From Emticicia soli (lineage in GTDB: Bacteria > Bacteroidota > Bacteroidia > Cytophagales > Spirosomataceae), in the NCBI RefSeq assembly GCF_037860775.1, contig NZ_JBBEWC010000003.1, positions 372,001 through 436,000 of the forward strand: 64,000 bases of DNA, in the 5' to 3' direction. The translations under genes were made by a program, and so were the position numbers. The notes under the pieces are model-generated. The model was not told the origin of the DNA. It worked only from the letters and a program-made list of their open reading frames with translations, and did not search any database. Below, in pieces: positions 1 through 8,759 of the stretch (within the stretch, counting starts at the first letter, position 1; the number at the start of each line of letters is the position of its first letter).

Positions 1-892
1 AAATCTTGTCGATAACCTGTTGCGGACTACCTACAAACAATGGTCCATCGGGCAAACATAGGTATTCAAAATGCTCACGTGTGATAGGCGACCAGCCACG
101 CTCTTTCCCTACCCGGTTCATGAGTTTTTCGTAAGATGGCCAGAACTCATCTTCAGCTTCCTGAGAGGTGTCGGCAATATAAAACTGCGAATTGATACCT
201 AGTTGGAATTTATCCATGTCGTGCCCGGCTTCTTTATATGATTGTCGGTAAAGATTCACAAAAGATACATACTGGCTAGGTCTGCCACCTAAAATGGCTA
301 GAGTCATAGGCAGATTCATTTTGCCCGCTCTGATGGCCGAAGCCGGCGTGCCACCCACCGCCAGCCAGATTGGAATTGTAGGTTGGTAGGGGCGAGGATA
401 TACACCTAATTGATGAATAGGCGCTCTGAACTTACCTTTCCATGAGATAATTTCAGACTGATTAATTTTTGTGAGCAAATCTAGTTTTTCAACAAATAGC
501 TCGTTGTAATCGTCGAGACTGTAGCCAAAAAGCGGAAATGATTCTATAAAAGAACCTCTACCCGCCAGAATCTCTGCCCGACCATTTGAAATTAGGTCTA
601 GTGTAGAAAAATTCTGATACGTACGCACAGGGTCGGCCGAGCTTAGAACAGTAACAGAGCTCGACAAACGAATATTTTTAGTAACGGCAGCAATAGCTGC
701 CAATGCTACTTCAGGTGCAGAAATAATAAAATCAGGGCGGTGGTGCTCACCTACGGCAAATACATCTAAGCCAACTTCATCGGCCAGCTTGCCTTCGGCT
801 ATTAACTCCTGCATGCGCTCATGCGCATTTAAAGCTTTACCTGCTACACCGTCTGGATTTACTTCTCCAAATGTACTGATACCTAATTCCAT
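1..892 (-). CDS. LLM-class flavin-dependent oxidoreductase, 3' end cut by window
   Basis: Reading the minus strand from the ATG at 892 gives an open frame of 297 codons with no stop before the window edge, so the C-terminus is missing. The protein resembles the luciferase-like monooxygenase fold: an N-terminal strand with GISTFGE, then VGEHHRPDF, then LSSSVTVLSSADPVR, then GRAEILAGRGSF and PIWLAVGGTP, the usual order in this TIM-barrel family that uses reduced FMN or F420. Bacteroidota members are mostly uncharacterised; I see nothing that fixes the substrate. It is the last gene of a minus-strand run, 25 nt after the stop of the preceding gene, so probably co-transcribed with it. Family is confident, substrate unknown. 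Confidence 0.88.
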   Translation of the reverse strand, partial: MELGISTFGEVNPDGVAGKALNAHERMQELIAEGKLADEVGLDVFAVGEHHRPDFIISAPEVALAAIAAVTKNIRLSSSVTVLSSADPVRTYQNFSTLDLISNGRAEILAGRGSFIESFPLFGYSLDDYNELFVEKLDLLTKINQSEIISWKGKFRAPIHQLGVYPRPYQPTIPIWLAVGGTPASAIRAGKMNLPMTLAILGGRPSQYVSFVNLYRQSYKEAGHDMDKFQLGINSQFYIADTSQEAEDEFWPSYEKLMNRVGKERGWSPITREHFEYLCLPDGPLFVGSPQQVIDKI

Positions 893-917
893 ATAAATTG
901 ATTAAGAGAAGTTATGA

Positions 918-1424
918 TTAAGCTAGAGAACCTACATTATTGAAAAATCTTTTCAGATAACTTTCCGAGGCTTTTACTTGCCAATTAGTTGATAAATCAG
1001 CCAGTGTATGAATATTGTTATTATTCACAAAAATGAGGGTGTCGGCAGAAACCAAGCCACTTTCAATAGCTTTTTTAGGCTGAAAAATCGAGAAAGTTTT
1101 GATTTCTTCTCCGTCAAGATAAGCCTGAGAGCGGTCAAAGAAATCGATATTTAATTGATTACCTAAATCTTTAAACCAGCGTGTAGAGGCATCAATTGAG
1201 CAACCACTGGCTTCGTTTTGGTTTTCGTCTAGCGCAATTACTACAAAACGATTAAATAATACTTTTACCGACGCCAGCAACGATGCCCCATGAGCGGCCC
1301 ATTTGCTTACAGCAGGTTGTAAGGTTGTTTCTATTTGGCTGACCTCGGCATCGGTCATAGTGCGGTTAGCCTGATAAATCCAGACACGTGCACTTGCGGG
1401 GATTTGTTCAAAAGATATATACAT
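918..1424 (-). CDS. Conserved Bacteroidota protein, often labelled 'ABC transporter ATPase'
   Basis: A 168-residue soluble protein with no signal peptide or membrane segment. It contains the motif CSIDASTRWFK around residue 75-85, which I recognise from a small conserved Bacteroidota family that databases often call 'ABC transporter ATPase'. There is no Walker A, signature or Walker B motif, so that label has no support in the sequence and I do not adopt it. It lies between the Fe-S protein (65 nt upstream) and the LLM oxidoreductase (25 nt downstream) on the same strand, suggesting one operon. Function unknown. Confidence 0.8.
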   Translation of the reverse strand: MYISFEQIPASARVWIYQANRTMTDAEVSQIETTLQPAVSKWAAHGASLLASVKVLFNRFVVIALDENQNEASGCSIDASTRWFKDLGNQLNIDFFDRSQAYLDGEEIKTFSIFQPKKAIESGLVSADTLIFVNNNNIHTLADLSTNWQVKASESYLKRFFNNVGSLA

Positions 1425-1489
1425 AAACAGGTTTTATTCTCTTAGCTAAACATCGAATTCACCTGTAAAAGTTCTTTCCAATAATCAAC

Positions 1490-2284
1490 TTAAAGTGTTT
1501 GTATGAGCAATTCTGCTAAATCATACACCTTTACTTCATGTTCTTTTTCTTTGTTCTTCACACCGTCGGCCATCATTGTCATACAGAAGGGGCAAGCCAC
1601 TGCAATGGTTTTAGCACCTGTTGCCAATGCTTCTTCTACACGCTCAACGTTTACATCTTTATTGCCTTTTTCTGGTTCTTTAAACATTTGTCCACCTCCG
1701 GCACCGCAGCACAAACCATTGGTACGGCAGCGTTTCATTTCTACCAGTTCAGCATCCAGTATTTCCAGTACTTGCCGAGGGGCTTCGTAAACCTCATTGG
1801 CACGGCCTAAGTAACAAGAGTCATGGAAGGTGATTTTCTGGCCTTTAAAAGTTTCACCTCCGGCTACTTTTACTCGGCCATCGTTTATGAGTTGCTGCAA
1901 ATATTGCGAATGATGAATAACCTCATAAGTACCACCTAGCTCGGGGTACTCGTTTTTTAGGGTATTGAAACAATGCGGGCAGGCAGTTACTATTTTCTTT
2001 ACGCCGTAGCCATTAAGCACCTGAATGTTTTGCTGGGCTAGCATCTGAAACGTGAACTCGTTTCCGGCTCTGCGAGCGGGGTCGCCTGTGCAACTTTCTT
2101 CAGTACCCAAAACAGCGAAATTAACACCGATTTTGTTCAGAATTTTGGCGAATGCAATGGTTACTTTTTTATATCGGTCGTCAAACGAACCTGCACAACC
2201 TACCCAGAAAAGAATTTCAGGCGCTTGTCCGTTCATTGCCATTTCTGCCATAGTTGGTACTTTATATTCAATAGTATCTGCCAT
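1490..2284 (-). CDS. (Fe-S)-binding protein, two CCG (HdrB/LldE-type) domains
   Basis: The product is a cysteine-rich electron-transfer protein related to heterodisulfide reductase subunit B and LldE/GlpC C-terminal halves. The first half has VGCAGSFDDR and later TACPHCFNTL; the second has FHDSCYLGR, then LCCGAGGGQMF and VACPFCMTMM, which is the paired CX(n)CCG-X(n)CXXC arrangement that holds an unusual iron-sulphur centre. I place the start at the ATG at 2284 (264 residues) rather than upstream ATGs at 2305 or 2338: a Bacteroidota -7 box lies at 2319-2326, so 2338 is upstream of transcription and 2305 would leave only about 9 nt of leader. In relatives a larger 4Fe-4S partner usually sits beside it; here none is adjacent. 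Confidence 0.87.
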   Translation of the reverse strand: MADTIEYKVPTMAEMAMNGQAPEILFWVGCAGSFDDRYKKVTIAFAKILNKIGVNFAVLGTEESCTGDPARRAGNEFTFQMLAQQNIQVLNGYGVKKIVTACPHCFNTLKNEYPELGGTYEVIHHSQYLQQLINDGRVKVAGGETFKGQKITFHDSCYLGRANEVYEAPRQVLEILDAELVEMKRCRTNGLCCGAGGGQMFKEPEKGNKDVNVERVEEALATGAKTIAVACPFCMTMMADGVKNKEKEHEVKVYDLAELLIQTL

Positions 2285-2318
2285 AGTTTTCTGATTTACG
2301 CTCATTAAGTGGATAAAG

Positions 2319-2348
2319 CAAAAATAGTATGCTTGCATAATATTTGCA
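2319..2348 (-). promoter_or_regulatory. Bacteroidota-type promoter of the Fe-S protein operon
   Basis: On the minus strand TTG (2346-2348), a 19-nt spacer and TATTTTTG (2319-2326) match the Bacteroidota -33/-7 consensus TTG ... TANNTTTG. Transcription would begin near 2313, which decides the start codon of the downstream gene in favour of 2284. Confidence 0.6.
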
Positions 2349-2452
2349 ATAGTATCGGTAAAATATTTGGACGAATTTTATCGGAGAGGTTTTAGGATAC
2401 ATCAATATCGCTTTGTGCAAACTAAGCTTAATTGCTTATTTTTGAAATTGGT

Positions 2453-2483
2453 TTGGTGAGAATATGAAAAAAAGATAAATTTG
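2453..2483 (+). promoter_or_regulatory. Promoter of the LytTR regulator/kinase operon
   Basis: TTTG at 2453-2456, a 19-nt spacer and TAAATTTG at 2476-2483 form an exact Bacteroidota -33/-7 pair. The predicted start of transcription (near 2490) is about 17 nt before the regulator ATG at 2507. A second -7-like TATTTTTG lies a little upstream near 2438. Confidence 0.6.
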
Positions 2484-2506
2484 AGAGAAACCTATTATTA
2501 GCCCAA

Positions 2507-3250
2507 ATGACTTCTGTAGTTTTAGTAGACGACGAAGATGAGTGTCTGGATGTTCTGGAAGCAGAGCTAACCAGATTTTGTCCTGATTTTCAAATTCTGC
2601 AAAAATTTAATAACCCTCTGGACGCAATCCCATACATTAACCAAAATAAGTTTGATGCTCTTTTTCTTGATATTTCGATGCCAGTCTTAAATGGGTTTGA
2701 TTTATTAAAACAGGTTAATCAGATAGATTTTGACGTAGTTTTTGTAACTGCATACGAAAACTTTGCACTAAAAGCATTTGAGTTTTGTGCGGTTGATTAT
2801 CTGGTAAAACCTACAAGTAAAGAAAGTATTATAAGAGCGGCAGACCGCCTCAGAAACAAAAAAAAAGACCACAGTATCAATCAGAATATAGCTCTTTTAC
2901 TGGCAAATATGCAGAAAGATAGCCTGAAGAAAAAGCAGGTGGCTATTCCGACCTTCGAAGGTTATGAATTTGTGAACACACAGCAAATTGTTTATGCCAA
3001 GGCAGAAGGTAATTATACAACCATTGTATTACAAGGGCAAGAAAAAATTCTGATTTCAAAAACCCTGAAAGAGTTTGAAGGGCTCCTCAACGATGCGGTT
3101 TTTGCCCGTATTCATAATTCATATCTGGTAAATTTTAACTATGTAAAAAAGTATATTAAGGGGGAGTCTGGCTCAATAGTGCTCAATGACGGTACAGTTT
3201 TGCAGGTATCGCGCGCTAACAAAAATAAACTATTAAATCTGATCAAGTGA
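2507..3250 (+). CDS. LytTR-family response regulator
   Basis: A 247-residue two-domain regulator. The receiver domain (about 1-120) has the acidic pair D8/D9, the phosphoacceptor D55 in ALFLDISMP, and K101 in YLVKP. The C-terminal LytTR DNA-binding domain (about 145-247) includes EGYEFVNTQQIVYAKAEGNY and the closing ARIHNSYLVN segment typical of AgrA/LytR-type regulators. It precedes its likely partner, the histidine kinase, by 23 nt; more often the kinase gene comes first. Targets are not shown, but the secreted C1q-like genes just downstream on the same strand are plausible. Confidence 0.95.
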   Translation: MTSVVLVDDEDECLDVLEAELTRFCPDFQILQKFNNPLDAIPYINQNKFDALFLDISMPVLNGFDLLKQVNQIDFDVVFVTAYENFALKAFEFCAVDYLVKPTSKESIIRAADRLRNKKKDHSINQNIALLLANMQKDSLKKKQVAIPTFEGYEFVNTQQIVYAKAEGNYTTIVLQGQEKILISKTLKEFEGLLNDAVFARIHNSYLVNFNYVKKYIKGESGSIVLNDGTVLQVSRANKNKLLNLIK

Positions 3251-3273
3251 GATAGTTATGAAAAGATAACGCT

Positions 3274-5172
3274 ATGAAAAAGACTATCTTATTATTTATA
3301 TTCTGTAACATTTACCAGAGTTTAAGTGCACAAAAAGTAATAAATATTGATAGTTCTTTTTATAAAAAAGAATTACTTAGCCTGACTGAACATACAGCGT
3401 TTTTTCTTGATTCTACACATAATTTATCGATAGAAGCGATAAGAGAAAAAGAATTTCAAGCACTTAGTTATTTGCCGGAATTTGATCATTTTTCAAGATA
3501 CGCCGCCGATATATGGTTGAGGTTCAGGTTAAAAAATACATCAGGCGACACCCTGAAAGGACTTTTTTCGGCTGGTGGCAGTTTTTACACTACCTTATAT
3601 GTAACCCACAATTCAAAGATAATGAAAGTAGCCGACGCCAGTAGGCTAATGCCTGATTCAAGAAGACCATTCAGGTATGATGGTGCATATATTCCTATTG
3701 TTATTCCTTCACAAGCAACCTATACTTATTATGTCAGAATCAACCAGTTTTCGCTTAAGAAAGTAACTATTCAACCAAGTCTTGTTACGTATAAGCAGGA
3801 AGCTCTCAATAAAGAAAAAACATTGTACAATGACCGCTTCGCAATGGTAATTAATTATTCACTAATTGCCATACTATTGTTTTTAGGCGTCTTTACTTTG
3901 CTGCAATATGTGCTCAACAGGCAACAGTATATTTTGTACTATTCACTTTATTTATTTGCTATGTCGGCATTTGCCATTTGGGGGTTTGAGCATTCTCCGT
4001 TTGTTTCTTATGGCATTAAATACCTGCCGTTTTTTCTTACTTCGCTCAGGCAAAACTTTTATGTGCTTGTTGCACAATTATTTTATTTTCTCTTTATCAG
4101 TCATTTTTTGCTATATACGCATTCGCATAAATTCATTACGCAAACTATCAGGTTTTTGCTTAAAAGCATTGGTGTGCTTATAGTATTAGAACTGCTTCTG
4201 ACAATTGTCTTACATCAATACGATTTGGAAATTTACCTGAGTATATTCACGCAGGTATATCTTTCGGTATTTGGTTGTTTGGTTTTATTTTATTTATACC
4301 AAATCAAAACTCAGCTGGCATTTTATATAAAAATTGGCAGCACATTTTTGTTGCTAGGCGGTATTTTTGGTTTTATTTCCAGTTGGTTGCAATGGATACC
4401 CCAAAGCTCTGATTTGCTTGAACACTACCCTAATGTGTTTTTTAATAGCTGTATTCTATTAGAGATTTTGTTTTTTTCTATGGGCTTAGTTTATAAATCT
4501 GTTGAGGTTATTAACCAGAAAAATGATTTAGAACAAGCTGTATCGGTTTCAGAACTTAATATTCTGCGTTTACAAATTAACCCACATTTTTTGTTCAACA
4601 GCCTGAATTCTATCAAGAGTTATATTATCAAAAATAAAATTGATGAGGCTGCGGATTATCTGACCGATTTTTCGACTTTGATTCGCTCAATCTTGCAAAA
4701 ATCCAGAGAGCAGGTTGTTACACTCCACGAAGAGCTCACTACTGCCCAGCTCTACGTTAAACTTGAGCAATTACGGTTTCAGAAGAAATTTGATTTTGTA
4801 TTTGAGCTATCATCTGATATAGATACCAAAAATATAATGATTCCGGCATTACTGCTTCAGCCTTATATTGAAAATGCAATTAAACATGGGTTGGCTAACA
4901 AACCAACAAAAGGCATCTTGCAACTGGTTGTAAATGATTTAGACCAGTATATTGAAATATTGATTGATGATGATGGTATTGGAAGAACGCAAGCCAGAGA
5001 ATTAAAAAATAATTCTGATGGACATCGGTCAATGGGTTTAAAGCTTAATGAAGAAAGGCTGAAGTTACTCAACAAAATTCATGAATGGGATATCCAATAC
5101 AAAATAGTTGATAAATTCGATACTAATAACCAGCCTGCTGGTACAAGAATCATACTTATTATACCTAAATAG
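3274..5172 (+). CDS. Sensor histidine kinase, 7TMR-DISM sensor with LytS-type kinase domain
   Basis: A 632-residue membrane sensor. After a signal peptide ending at about residue 19, an extracellular beta-rich DISMED2-like domain (about 35-165) is followed by seven hydrophobic segments (about 190-400, the 7TMR-DISM membrane part) and a short coiled stretch. The kinase is of the LytS/YehU His_kinase type: H438 in LQINPHFLFNSLNS is the phosphorylated histidine, N534 in PYIENAIKHGL the N-box, and IDDDGIGR near 563 the G-box. It should sense an extracellular ligand (carbohydrate-like in some family members) and phosphorylate the LytTR regulator encoded immediately upstream. Ligand unknown. Confidence 0.95.
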   Translation: MKKTILLFIFCNIYQSLSAQKVINIDSSFYKKELLSLTEHTAFFLDSTHNLSIEAIREKEFQALSYLPEFDHFSRYAADIWLRFRLKNTSGDTLKGLFSAGGSFYTTLYVTHNSKIMKVADASRLMPDSRRPFRYDGAYIPIVIPSQATYTYYVRINQFSLKKVTIQPSLVTYKQEALNKEKTLYNDRFAMVINYSLIAILLFLGVFTLLQYVLNRQQYILYYSLYLFAMSAFAIWGFEHSPFVSYGIKYLPFFLTSLRQNFYVLVAQLFYFLFISHFLLYTHSHKFITQTIRFLLKSIGVLIVLELLLTIVLHQYDLEIYLSIFTQVYLSVFGCLVLFYLYQIKTQLAFYIKIGSTFLLLGGIFGFISSWLQWIPQSSDLLEHYPNVFFNSCILLEILFFSMGLVYKSVEVINQKNDLEQAVSVSELNILRLQINPHFLFNSLNSIKSYIIKNKIDEAADYLTDFSTLIRSILQKSREQVVTLHEELTTAQLYVKLEQLRFQKKFDFVFELSSDIDTKNIMIPALLLQPYIENAIKHGLANKPTKGILQLVVNDLDQYIEILIDDDGIGRTQARELKNNSDGHRSMGLKLNEERLKLLNKIHEWDIQYKIVDKFDTNNQPAGTRIILIIPK

Positions 5173-5293
5173 TTACTACCAGTTTTCTGCTATTTTCTAC
5201 AAGTTATTAACTCAAGGCTGCTAACTACTCATTGGCTCTTGTTTTCAGATACTTTTTTTTAAGATTTTTGGGTATCTAAAATTGTATAACAGG

Positions 5294-6181
5294 ATGAAGA
5301 AACTTCTACTGTGTTTATTAATTACACAAATTTCATTGGCGCAAGTGAGTACCCTGCCTTATTCAATTGGTATTGGTTCAGGCACACTTTCTAATATTCC
5401 ATTACACATTAATAAAAATGGTGAGCTAGCAAGGTTTCAGGGTACAACACCCTATATAAGCTTTTATGACAATGTTCTAATGAACGGATATATTCAGGCT
5501 ATTAACAATACTTTTGAGTTGGGTTCAAAAAACAATTATGACATAACTTTTTATACGGGTGATACACAACGTTTAAAGATTTACGGCGATGGCTCGGGTA
5601 TTACGGCTTTTTCCCGGATAAATGCAGGGGCGGGTATTAATCTGGTAGGGGCCTTCAGAGTTGCTAACAATCCCGGATTTCTTGGCGACGTACTCATGTC
5701 GCTGGGCGATGGAACCCCTGTCTGGAGTAGTATCAGTCAGAATCCGCAGATTGGTTTTCAGGCAAGTTTTTTTGCAGCAGGTGGGTATATAGTGCCAAAT
5801 GCCACTGAAAACTTTCTTAGTGGTTTCAATGAGTTGTTTGACGATGGAAATAGTTTCGACAAAACCACAGGTATATTTACAGCTCCTTCAGCCGGTTTGT
5901 ATGCTTTTGATTTGTCTTTTCCGATACCGATTTTACCTAGTAGCCCTGATGTAAGAGGATACCTACGATTATATCTGAACAATACATTATCACAGCAGCA
6001 TAATTTTATTATTAGAAGTTCAGCTAGCTATGCTAATAATATTACTGCTGCATTCCGAATAAAATTACAGCAAAATGATACTGTTAAGTTTTCTATTTTA
6101 CAGGCTACAGGTGGCAGCCTGGATATTGGAGACAATGGCAGCTTGACAAGTAGAGCACTAATTGGATACAAAATTTACTGA
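5294..6181 (+). CDS. Secreted protein with C1q/TNF-like C-terminal domain (copy 1)
   Basis: I use the ATG at 5294 (MKKLLLC..., 295 residues), which begins a signal peptide ending SLAQ. The N-terminal half contains ARFQGTTPYISFYDN and SKNNYDITFYTGDTQR, a pattern seen in Bacteroidota fibre-like surface proteins. The C-terminal ~130 residues look like a C1q/TNF jelly roll: FDDGNSFDKTTGIFTAPSAG followed by LYAFDLSF, the usual 'G-F-T-A-P-x-x-G-x-Y-x-F' signature, and an ending ALIGYKIY. It is the first of two tandem paralogues. Such domains form trimeric ligand-binding heads in animals; bacterial roles are little known. Assignment of the C1q-like domain is from motif reading only. Confidence 0.75.
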   Translation: MKKLLLCLLITQISLAQVSTLPYSIGIGSGTLSNIPLHINKNGELARFQGTTPYISFYDNVLMNGYIQAINNTFELGSKNNYDITFYTGDTQRLKIYGDGSGITAFSRINAGAGINLVGAFRVANNPGFLGDVLMSLGDGTPVWSSISQNPQIGFQASFFAAGGYIVPNATENFLSGFNELFDDGNSFDKTTGIFTAPSAGLYAFDLSFPIPILPSSPDVRGYLRLYLNNTLSQQHNFIIRSSASYANNITAAFRIKLQQNDTVKFSILQATGGSLDIGDNGSLTSRALIGYKIY

Positions 6182-6197
6182 TTTTTATATCATAGCC

Positions 6198-7076
6198 ATG
6201 AAAACTAGCCTAATTATCCTTATTTTATTTTTCTTTATTATGAGTACATGCCTAAGCCAGGTAACAACAACACCTGTTTCGATAGGTATTGGCCCTGGAA
6301 CAGTAGCAAGTGTTCCGTTTCATATAAATACGAGTGGTGAGGCTGCCCGCTTTCAGGGTACTTCGCCCTATGTTTCTCTTTATGATGGTATTTTAATGAA
6401 TGGTTATATACAGGCTATCAACAATACTTTTGAGATTGGCTCAAAAAATAACTATGACATTAATTTTTATACAGGAGATACTCCAAGAATGAATATTAAT
6501 GGAACAAGTGGTGTTGTTACGGTGAATCAGCAATTAATTGCACAGAGCGGTATTAAACTTACAGGGCCTCTGCAAGCCGCTAACGACCTTACTGGTAGCC
6601 CTGGTATGGTACTTGTTTCGAAAGGAAATGCGACACCTGCGTGGGAAGAACGAGGCATAGGCTTTGCGGCTTACATGAGCAATACTAAATTAATGAATAG
6701 TGGTACAGCGTATGTAATTGATGGGCTTACCGAACATTTTGATGATGGGTTTAATTTCAATCCTACAACCGGAGAGTTTACAGTGCCTATAACCGGGCTT
6801 TATCAGTTCAATGTAAATCCATTGTTTTTGTTTAATACCAATTTATCAAATGCACAGGTTATCGTTGGGCTTTATAATCATGGAACACTCATGTATCAAT
6901 ACTATCATTTTGTTGGTTTTTCTGCGGTTAGTTATACAAGTACTACCTCTATGTTTACAACTAAACTAACAGCCGGCGACGTGATAACATTTAAAGTAAC
7001 TCAGAATACGGGTTATGACCAGACCTTGCTTAATTTTTCGAGTACAATTACCATTTCTGGTTATAAAATTTTTTAG
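6198..7076 (+). CDS. Secreted protein with C1q/TNF-like C-terminal domain (copy 2)
   Basis: The ATG at 6198 gives 292 residues with a signal peptide (hydrophobic run to about 20, ending CLSQ). It parallels the preceding gene along its whole length: TTPVSIGIGPGTVASVPFHI, then ARFQGTSPYVSLYDG, IQAINNTFEIGSKNNYD, and a C-terminal FDDGFNFNPTTGEFTVPITG then LYQFNV, ending ISGYKIF. The two genes are a tandem duplication that has diverged most in the middle. The spacing is 16 nt, so one transcript is likely. Possible roles are surface adhesion or ligand binding; no enzyme motif is visible. Confidence 0.75.
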   Translation: MKTSLIILILFFFIMSTCLSQVTTTPVSIGIGPGTVASVPFHINTSGEAARFQGTSPYVSLYDGILMNGYIQAINNTFEIGSKNNYDINFYTGDTPRMNINGTSGVVTVNQQLIAQSGIKLTGPLQAANDLTGSPGMVLVSKGNATPAWEERGIGFAAYMSNTKLMNSGTAYVIDGLTEHFDDGFNFNPTTGEFTVPITGLYQFNVNPLFLFNTNLSNAQVIVGLYNHGTLMYQYYHFVGFSAVSYTSTTSMFTTKLTAGDVITFKVTQNTGYDQTLLNFSSTITISGYKIF

Positions 7077-7080
7077 TACA

Positions 7081-7974
7081 ATGAGAATACTCGTTTTTCT
7101 TCTATTTATACATGGTTCTGCATTGGCTCAAGCATTTGTTGCCGAAACCGGAGATATTTATCTTGGCGAGTCTAAAGGTAATTATTATGGCATTTTGTCT
7201 GTTAAATCAGGGGTATTGAAAAAGTCAGAGCTTATAGAAATTTACTCTAATAATGGCTTTAAATATTTAGCTCGTATTACAAAAATCAAGAATTTGGATA
7301 CCAAGCAGGAGTTGAATGAGCTTAAAGCAGGGCAAGATGGTTTCGTTGATTTTTATACTGCCGATGAGTCAAAGAGTTATGATGACGCCATTCGTAAAGG
7401 TTACAAAATTTATCCGAAGGGCTTCAATCCAGATGTTACAACTTTACACTCAGCAGAAAGCAAGCGAGCTGATTTTGTAAGCATGCTTGATGGTAAACCC
7501 TTCAAAGCCACTGTTACTTATAAGGGAGCTACATTTTGGCGTAAAGGTGTTAAAAACTTTGCTTACAATAAACCCTATTTGCTATTACAGTTTGCTTCAA
7601 TTCAATCGCCTGACAACCGGGTTATGAGTATTCAGGTATTTAACCCTAAAGAAAGCCCTTCAAAATATAGTGTTAGAGATATGGAAGTGAATTTTTCGGG
7701 AGCGGTTGATGGCAAAAAAGAGAATACTACTATATATGGTTTTGTGAATGGCAAAGCCGATACTGATTTTATACTTGAAATTACAAAATGGCATAGGGAG
7801 ACTGATACGAAAGCTATTATTTCAGGTAAAATTTATGGCGAGCTTCGAGAAGTGAAAATCTTGGGTGTGCCCAAAAAACTGAACAGGCTTGAAAACGGTT
7901 CTTTTGAAAACATTGAAGTAGAAATCATGAATACCCAACCTGATGTACATGAAATGATGAAAACTAAAAACTAA
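7081..7974 (+). CDS. Secreted protein with an EF-Tu-domain-2-like segment, function unknown
   Basis: The ATG at 7081, 4 nt after the previous stop, opens a 297-residue protein with a signal peptide ending SALAQ. Residues about 35-90 read like the second beta-barrel domain of translation GTPases: GILSVKSGVLKKSELIEIYS, then ARITKIKN and LKAGQDGFVDFY, matching the 'G-x-V-x-x-G-x-L-K-x-G-D ... A-x-x-G-D' pattern, yet there is no GTPase domain and the protein is exported. The remainder (about 120-297) has no motif I recognise. Tight spacing puts it in one operon with the two C1q-like genes. Its stop overlaps the convergent DeoC-like gene by 11 nt. Confidence 0.68.
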   Translation: MRILVFLLFIHGSALAQAFVAETGDIYLGESKGNYYGILSVKSGVLKKSELIEIYSNNGFKYLARITKIKNLDTKQELNELKAGQDGFVDFYTADESKSYDDAIRKGYKIYPKGFNPDVTTLHSAESKRADFVSMLDGKPFKATVTYKGATFWRKGVKNFAYNKPYLLLQFASIQSPDNRVMSIQVFNPKESPSKYSVRDMEVNFSGAVDGKKENTTIYGFVNGKADTDFILEITKWHRETDTKAIISGKIYGELREVKILGVPKKLNRLENGSFENIEVEIMNTQPDVHEMMKTKN

Positions 7975-8608
7975 ATGTTTGGCTAGAAGTAAAGTTATTT
8001 ATACATATTCTTTCTACTCCGGCATTAATTAGCTTTTGCAATTCTTGCTGATTAGCCCCATCAGCACATACTTTTAAACCCACACTAGCAGGAATCCATT
8101 CCTTTATGCGTAGAGATTCGTTAATATCGAAAGGCTTATAAATTTTTATATAATCTACCCCTGCATCAATGGCTTCTTTTATAGCCTGTTGCAGATTAGG
8201 AGTATCAAAATAATTAGCATCAATAGCTACAGTAAAAAAGGCTTCCTGCTGATGTATGAGCTTGCCCAATTTAGCAAATTCTATTTTTACCCAATTGTTT
8301 TGTGTCGAAAACCATGCCGAGGTATTCAGCATTACTTCAATATCGGTGGCCCCATCTTTAAGCGCCAGTTCAGTTTCTAATTGCTTTACCTCAGTTCGCT
8401 GATACCCATTCGGAAAACCAATCACAGTGCCAAGCGTAGCTGTGTTTTCTGTACCCCAATCCCGGCGCATTTTCTTTACCCAGAAAGGTGGCACAATTAA
8501 ACCTGCCAGCTTATTTTGTTGTACCGTACTTAGCGCACTATACATTTCTTCAATACTAAGTTTGGGGTTGCTTAGCTGAAGTTCAATGAAGTTGGAGAGA
8601 TTTTGCAT
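7964..8608 (-). CDS. DeoC-like (deoxyribose-phosphate aldolase family) protein, divergent
   Basis: A 214-residue TIM-barrel protein similar to deoxyribose-phosphate aldolase: VIGFPNGYQRTEVKQLETE and DGATDIEVMLNTSAWFS align with the family core, K155 in GVDYIKIYKPF occupies the Schiff-base lysine position, and K179 in VGLKVCADGA the second active-site lysine. Two features are unusual. The aspartate that activates the lysine (Asp102 of E. coli DeoC) is E91 here, and the C-terminus ends INNFTSSQTFSF instead of the glycine/serine phosphate loop. It may act on another substrate or be a weak aldolase. No nucleoside catabolic genes are nearby. I avoid the symbol deoC for these reasons. Confidence 0.8.
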   Translation of the reverse strand: MQNLSNFIELQLSNPKLSIEEMYSALSTVQQNKLAGLIVPPFWVKKMRRDWGTENTATLGTVIGFPNGYQRTEVKQLETELALKDGATDIEVMLNTSAWFSTQNNWVKIEFAKLGKLIHQQEAFFTVAIDANYFDTPNLQQAIKEAIDAGVDYIKIYKPFDINESLRIKEWIPASVGLKVCADGANQQELQKLINAGVERICINNFTSSQTFSF

Positions 8609-8759
8609 ACCTCAAATGTAAAATATTGCTAATACCAACCTCAAATCGGAGGCTTTTTTCGCTCTTCATAAAAAATAACCTTTTATCAAAAACTACCTGA
8701 CTGAAAGGCAAAATAGGTTTTATTTTGAATAAAATTATGAAAAAGCTATTTTCAATTCA

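Noticed and set aside
918..1424. Label 'ABC transporter ATPase' for the 168-residue protein
   Set aside because: No Walker A, signature or Walker B motif is present, so the common database name is not supported.
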